Assembly: GCA_964429695.1 (NCBI GenBank)
Contig: CAYSCS010000062.1
Coordinates: forward strand, 1-9,508
Direction: 5' to 3'
From: CAYSCS01 sp964429695
Lineage (GTDB): Bacteria > Acidobacteriota > Aminicenantia > Aminicenantales > Aminicenantaceae
Length of the DNA: 9,508 nucleotides
This document shows, one piece after another, positions 6,804 to 9,508 of the stretch. The position numbers and the translations under genes are program-made. The notes under the pieces were generated by a model. It was not told the DNA's origin. It was given only the letters and a program-made list of their open reading frames with translations, and did not search any database. Numbering within the stretch: the first letter of the stretch is position 1; each line of letters begins with the position of its first letter.

Positions 6804-7802
6804 ATGATTTTAGATGAGATTGATTTAAAATTGCTAGCAGAATTGGAGATAAATTCTCGCCAGAGTTACTCAGCGCTAGCTTCGAAGTTAAACATCTCCC
6901 GTCAACTTACTAGATATAGAATCAAAAATCTCTTGAGTAAGAATATTATTAAAAATTTTTATACCATAATTAATTTTACTATGCTCGGTTACACCCATTA
7001 TCGAACGATGATTCGGCTGAGTAATACCAGCTCAAAAATCCAAGAAAATATAATCTTTTGTCTTATCAATCATCCCAATGTTGAATGGCTCGTAGAATGT
7101 GGCGGGAGATGGGACTTAATCGTAAATTTCATGGCGAGAAATATAATTCAATATTTTCAATTTATGAGACATCTACAAGACTCATTTCCTCAGCAAATAA
7201 AAAATTATGATATTCTTACTACCGTTGAGATACTTGATTTAGGAAGGGATTATCTAAGCAAAACTTCTAGAAGAAAAAAAGATTTAAACTGGTTTGGAAG
7301 AGAATACAGACTTGCTAAATGCGACGAGACCGATCTCCAAATTCTTAACGTCATTTCTGAAAATGCAAGATTAAAATATAAGGAAATTGCTCAAAAAGTT
7401 GGAATCCATACTAACACCCTTATTAAGAAAATAAAACGTATGGAAAAAATTAATTTGATTCTTGGGTATAAGCCCCTTATAGATTTGAGAAAAACGCCCT
7501 TTTCCGCTTATAAGGCTCTTATAAAATTTCAGAATATAACAGAAAGAAAAAAGGATGAAATAACGAATTTTTTAAGGACGAATGAGAATATTGTAGCAAT
7601 CATCAAGCTAATCGGACAATGGGATATGGAGGTTGAGTTTGAAGTTGAGTCAAATGAAAAAAAGGTTGAGATTATAAGAAAAATAAGGGATAAATATCAA
7701 GAAGTAATAAACATGTTTGAAGTTATTCCGCTTTTCAAGGAATACAGATATAATTTCTTTCCTAAAGATTTGCTTTCTGAAGAAGATTTTGCTCGAAATT
7801 GA
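6804..7802 (+). CDS. Tandem (double-length) Lrp/AsnC-family transcriptional regulator
   Basis: Cytoplasmic DNA-binding regulator of the leucine-responsive/AsnC family in a two-unit form: 332 residues, twice the usual 150-165. Unit 1 has a helix-turn-helix at about 4-50 (LDEIDLKLL, then ALASKLNISRQLTRYRIKNL) and an RAM-type sensor domain at about 55-150 (GGRWDLIVNF 100-109). After a linker (WFGREYRL), unit 2 repeats this with DETDLQIL and EIAQKVGIHTNTLIKKIKRM (174-213) and a second sensor domain at about 225-315 (GQWDMEVEF 271-279). The C-terminal EYRYNFFP follows. Siroheme decarboxylases (AhbA/B, NirDL) share this fold, but no heme-biosynthesis neighbours are present. The ATG at 6804 is the first in frame after a stop; it has no Shine-Dalgarno sequence but sits in an unstructured A-rich leader. 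The gene is divergent from the receptor operon and only 50 bp from the next gene, so it probably controls both sides and itself. Confidence 0.88.
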   Translation: MILDEIDLKLLAELEINSRQSYSALASKLNISRQLTRYRIKNLLSKNIIKNFYTIINFTMLGYTHYRTMIRLSNTSSKIQENIIFCLINHPNVEWLVECGGRWDLIVNFMARNIIQYFQFMRHLQDSFPQQIKNYDILTTVEILDLGRDYLSKTSRRKKDLNWFGREYRLAKCDETDLQILNVISENARLKYKEIAQKVGIHTNTLIKKIKRMEKINLILGYKPLIDLRKTPFSAYKALIKFQNITERKKDEITNFLRTNENIVAIIKLIGQWDMEVEFEVESNEKKVEIIRKIRDKYQEVINMFEVIPLFKEYRYNFFPKDLLSEEDFARN

Positions 7803-7841
7803 ACCTCGCCCTAAATATGTATTTCTTATAAAAATAAAAGA

Positions 7842-7848
7842 GAGGAGG
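7842..7848 (+). promoter_or_regulatory. Strong ribosome binding site of the BKACE gene
   Basis: GAGGAGG with a 4-base A spacer stands before the ATG at 7853. It fixes the start there rather than at the internal ATG at 7922, and contrasts with the regulator just upstream, which lacks such a site. A co-transcribed pair would therefore make much more enzyme than regulator. Confidence 0.65.
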
Positions 7849-7852
7849 AAAA

Positions 7853-8809
7853 ATGAATGAGAAAGAGTGGCAAGGCGTAAAATGGGCTGAAATGGTTCTT
7901 CGTCAGGAAAAAAACCTGACCATGGATAAACCATTGATGATTACTGTCTGTCCCACAGGTGCTCTTTTTTCAAGAAGACAGAATCCCAATCAGCCTTATT
8001 CCCCAGAGGAAATAGCTCGGGAGGCAATCCAATCTTACGAAGAAGGAGCTTGTATGGTTCACCTCCACACTCGTAATGAAAAAGGATATCCTCGATCTTC
8101 AATTGAAACTTTGAAGGAAATAATTGACAGAATCCTTGATAAATGCCCAGACGTCATTATCCAGCCAAGCTCATGCGAAAGTTATGTTCCTGGTGCTACA
8201 GATTACAGTTTCGAATCTGTCAAACCATTTGTGGAAAAGCTGAAGGGGAGGTATATAGAATCAACGATTTTTACTCCTGTTTCTTATGCCCTTGAGGAAG
8301 TAGACGGTACTTTGGACATTACTATAGCCACAGAGAAAAATGCTCAACTAACCATAACGTATCTCCAAGATAACAAAATTAAACCTGAATTCATGAATCA
8401 CAACTGGGAAGGAATACATAATGTCAAGGAATGGCTGATAAAACCAGGCATCCTCCAAAGACCATATCTCATGTCAATTGGCCCGGGCATGCATAACACA
8501 GGAGAAACATACCCAGATCCATGGGGATTTATGTATGTCCTTGGTATGATGAAGATGATGCCTGAAGGAAGTATAATTTCTATTAGCGCAGGCGGAAGAA
8601 ATTGGCTCTCACTTTCAGTTTTCGCCATGTTGCTTGGAGTTGATGGAGTACGAGTAGGCATGGAAGATCACCTCTGGACTTACCCTCATCGAGATGAAAT
8701 GACAAAAAGAAATGCAGACGAAACAAGAAAAATAGCAACAATTGCCAAAGAATTGGGCCGTGAAATAGCTTCACCTTCTGAGGCACGTAAAATTATGGGA
8801 ATAACCTGA
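7853..8809 (+). CDS. BKACE-family (DUF849) β-keto acid cleavage enzyme
   Basis: Zn-dependent TIM-barrel enzyme of the family that splits a β-keto acid with acetyl-CoA into acetoacetate and a new acyl-CoA. The type member Kce acts on 3-keto-5-aminohexanoate in lysine fermentation. The 318-residue chain shows CPTGA (33-37), the PEEIAREA helix (51-58), VHLHTR with metal ligands H70 and H72, IQPSS (103-107), RVGMEDH (267-273) with R267, metal ligand E271 and D272, and the C-terminal IAKELGREIASPSEARKI. Against Kce numbering recalled from memory, S82, T106, R226 and D231 correspond to S106, T138, R267 and D272, but E14 and E143 are L38 and M181. These acidic residues lie at the amino end of the Kce substrate, so 3-keto-5-aminohexanoate is unlikely here. 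It has an N-terminal extension of about 25 residues and no other lysine-fermentation gene nearby. It probably shares a transcript with the regulator. Confidence 0.9.
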   Translation: MNEKEWQGVKWAEMVLRQEKNLTMDKPLMITVCPTGALFSRRQNPNQPYSPEEIAREAIQSYEEGACMVHLHTRNEKGYPRSSIETLKEIIDRILDKCPDVIIQPSSCESYVPGATDYSFESVKPFVEKLKGRYIESTIFTPVSYALEEVDGTLDITIATEKNAQLTITYLQDNKIKPEFMNHNWEGIHNVKEWLIKPGILQRPYLMSIGPGMHNTGETYPDPWGFMYVLGMMKMMPEGSIISISAGGRNWLSLSVFAMLLGVDGVRVGMEDHLWTYPHRDEMTKRNADETRKIATIAKELGREIASPSEARKIMGIT

Positions 8810-9247
8810 AAATTTATCTGCAGAATTAGAGAAAAAAAGTTTGTATTGAAATTGTAATTTCCCAAAGAGAAAATTTATCACAAATAAAAATAAGCATATA
8901 AAAAGTGGATATAAATGAAAAAAAAAGGAAATACTTCTTTTAAAAATGTTCTTCGCTTCTATGAGAGATTCAAGCTTAATCAACCCCATAATTTTTTCTA
9001 TCCTGTTTACTTTCGTCTCTCTTTCATTCTTCTAAGTACTCTCTATTTATCTAACCATCTTTCAATTTCAAGTATTCTTTTCATTATTGTATAGAGACTA
9101 CTTACCATAATTTATGTTAATAAAATTTAAATAAAGTAATTTCTAATAGGAAGTTTCTTTCTTGAGCTTAAGACTTTAAACACATAAGACTGGTATCATA
9201 TCAAAAAAAATATAGAATAATATAAATATAATTTAAGGGAGGAAGAA
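8810..9247. other. 438-bp stretch with no convincing gene
   Basis: No RNA gene, insertion sequence or G+C-rich terminator is visible. GAAAATTTATC occurs at 8808-8818 and again at 8869-8879. A hairpin-like GAAATT-gt-AATTTC lies at 8848-8861 without a following T-run. TAAGACT is repeated at 9169 and 9185. From about 8930 to 9090 the plus strand is clearly pyrimidine-rich, the composition seen on the non-coding strand of genes in this window. The only plus reading frame there (8915-9094, 59 codons) lacks a good ribosome site. Minus-strand readings are broken by stops, for example a 21-codon frame ending in EIERWLDK-stop near 9030, so this may be a decayed minus-strand gene. Confidence 0.5.
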
Positions 9248-9508
9248 GTGAAAAATACATTGTTCAAAGTGATGGTTATAATCTCTTTTATTTTATTAAT
9301 AATCATAAAATCTCCCTTTTCATTTCAGGATAAAATTAAAGGAAGCTGGGAAGGAACACTCGAAATTATGGGACAAAAATTAGAGATAATTGTTCATTTT
9401 GATACCCTTGAACAAGAGCTTCAAGGCAGCATAGACATCCCCATGCAAGGTGCTAAGGGATTGAAGCTTAAAAACATCCTCTACGACCATCCAAAGATTT
9501 CGTTTGAA
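9248..9508 (+). CDS. Secreted protein with α/β-hydrolase-type N-terminal domain (3' end cut by window)
   Basis: A GTG at 9248, preceded by AGGGAGG with a 5-base spacer, opens an 87-codon frame that runs off the window. Residues 1 to about 25 form a signal peptide: Lys near the start, then a run of Ile/Leu/Val/Phe, then SPFSFQD. Next come GSWEGTLEIMGQKLEIIVHF and the short motif DIPMQGAKGL. In secreted α/β-hydrolases and esterases of Acidobacteriota- and Bacteroidota-like bacteria, this small β-rich domain (W-x-G...L-x-I-x-V-x-F...DIP-x-QGA-x-G-L) precedes the catalytic hydrolase domain. That resemblance is recalled, not searched, and the catalytic part lies outside the window. An ATG at codon 9 is a weaker start, since it would remove much of the signal peptide. 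It is 438 bp beyond the BKACE gene and probably has its own promoter. A link to the amino-acid genes is not shown. Confidence 0.62.
   Translation, partial: MKNTLFKVMVIISFILLIIIKSPFSFQDKIKGSWEGTLEIMGQKLEIIVHFDTLEQELQGSIDIPMQGAKGLKLKNILYDHPKISFE

Noticed and set aside
7650..7934. 94-codon minus-strand frame crossing the regulator-BKACE junction
   Set aside because: It lies antisense to two well-supported genes and spans their junction; its Phe-rich composition is what the antisense of A-rich coding DNA gives.
8771..8989. 72-codon minus-strand frame rich in Phe and Leu
   Set aside because: It overlaps the 3' end of the BKACE gene, lacks a well-placed ribosome site, and its low-complexity hydrophobic part comes from poly-A tracts on the plus strand. 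Only its first 20 residues look protein-like, and they are treated as part of the possible decayed gene.
8915..9094. 59-codon plus-strand frame starting MKKKGNTSF with a hydrophobic C-terminal half
   Set aside because: The upstream GTGGAT is a poor ribosome site, the stretch has the composition of a non-coding strand in this window, and the protein matches nothing I recognise. Hydrophobic frames arise readily in T-rich DNA.
9227..9232. Perfect TATAAT before the right-edge gene
   Set aside because: It lies only a few bases from the ribosome site, which would place the transcription start inside or past that site, and there is no matching -35 box at the right distance.
1..9508. CRISPR arrays, tRNA or rRNA genes, insertion sequences, attachment sites
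   Set aside because: No regularly spaced repeats, no cloverleaf or rRNA-like segments, no transposase frames with terminal inverted repeats, and no tRNA 3' ends suitable as attachment sites were seen on either strand.

Overview
The window is AT-rich (roughly two thirds A+T, estimated by eye) and comes from a Gram-negative bacterium. The large TonB-dependent outer-membrane protein, with its N-terminal carboxypeptidase-regulatory-like domain and C-terminal Phe, shows this directly. The style of that receptor, the exported amidohydrolase, the GxGW-type APC permease and the α/β-hydrolase-type N-terminal domain at the right edge together resemble Acidobacteriota/Aminicenantes-like fermenters of peptides and amino acids. 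That placement is inference from sequence style, not a database result.

Layout. Minus strand, read right to left from 6606: (i) a 917-residue TonB-dependent receptor, (ii) an N-acyl-D-amino-acid deacylase-like amidohydrolase (family 3) with an N-terminal export or anchor segment, (iii) a 12-TM APC-superfamily amino-acid permease, and (iv) the first 33 codons of a second APC permease, cut by the left edge of the window. Plus strand, divergent from 6804: (v) a double-length Lrp/AsnC regulator (two HTH+RAM units in one chain) and (vi) a BKACE/DUF849 β-keto acid cleavage enzyme with a strong ribosome binding site. After a 438-bp stretch with no convincing gene comes (vii) the first 87 codons of a secreted protein resembling the N-terminal domain of α/β-hydrolases.

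The 197-bp divergent region (6607-6803) looks like the control centre. It holds a candidate σ70 promoter in each direction. A 10-bp palindrome overlaps the receptor -35 box, a perfect 10-bp tandem repeat covers the receptor -10 box, and one arm of a 9-bp inverted repeat (arms 32 bp apart, about three helical turns) covers the regulator -10 box. This fits an Lrp-family protein controlling itself and the opposite operon.

Working model (inference): the receptor brings N-acylated or D-residue-containing amino acids or small peptides across the outer membrane; the exported amidohydrolase removes the acyl group or splits the amide; one or two APC permeases carry the product into the cytoplasm; the Lrp tandem protein senses an amino acid or metabolite; and the BKACE enzyme cleaves a β-keto acid derived from it with acetyl-CoA. 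Two enzymes look diverged at their substrate sites. The BKACE protein keeps its metal and catalytic residues but has Leu and Met where the lysine-fermentation enzyme Kce has acidic residues near the substrate amino group. The amidohydrolase keeps its metal ligands but lacks basic residues normally seen in D-aminoacylases. The pathway substrate is therefore probably not the textbook one.
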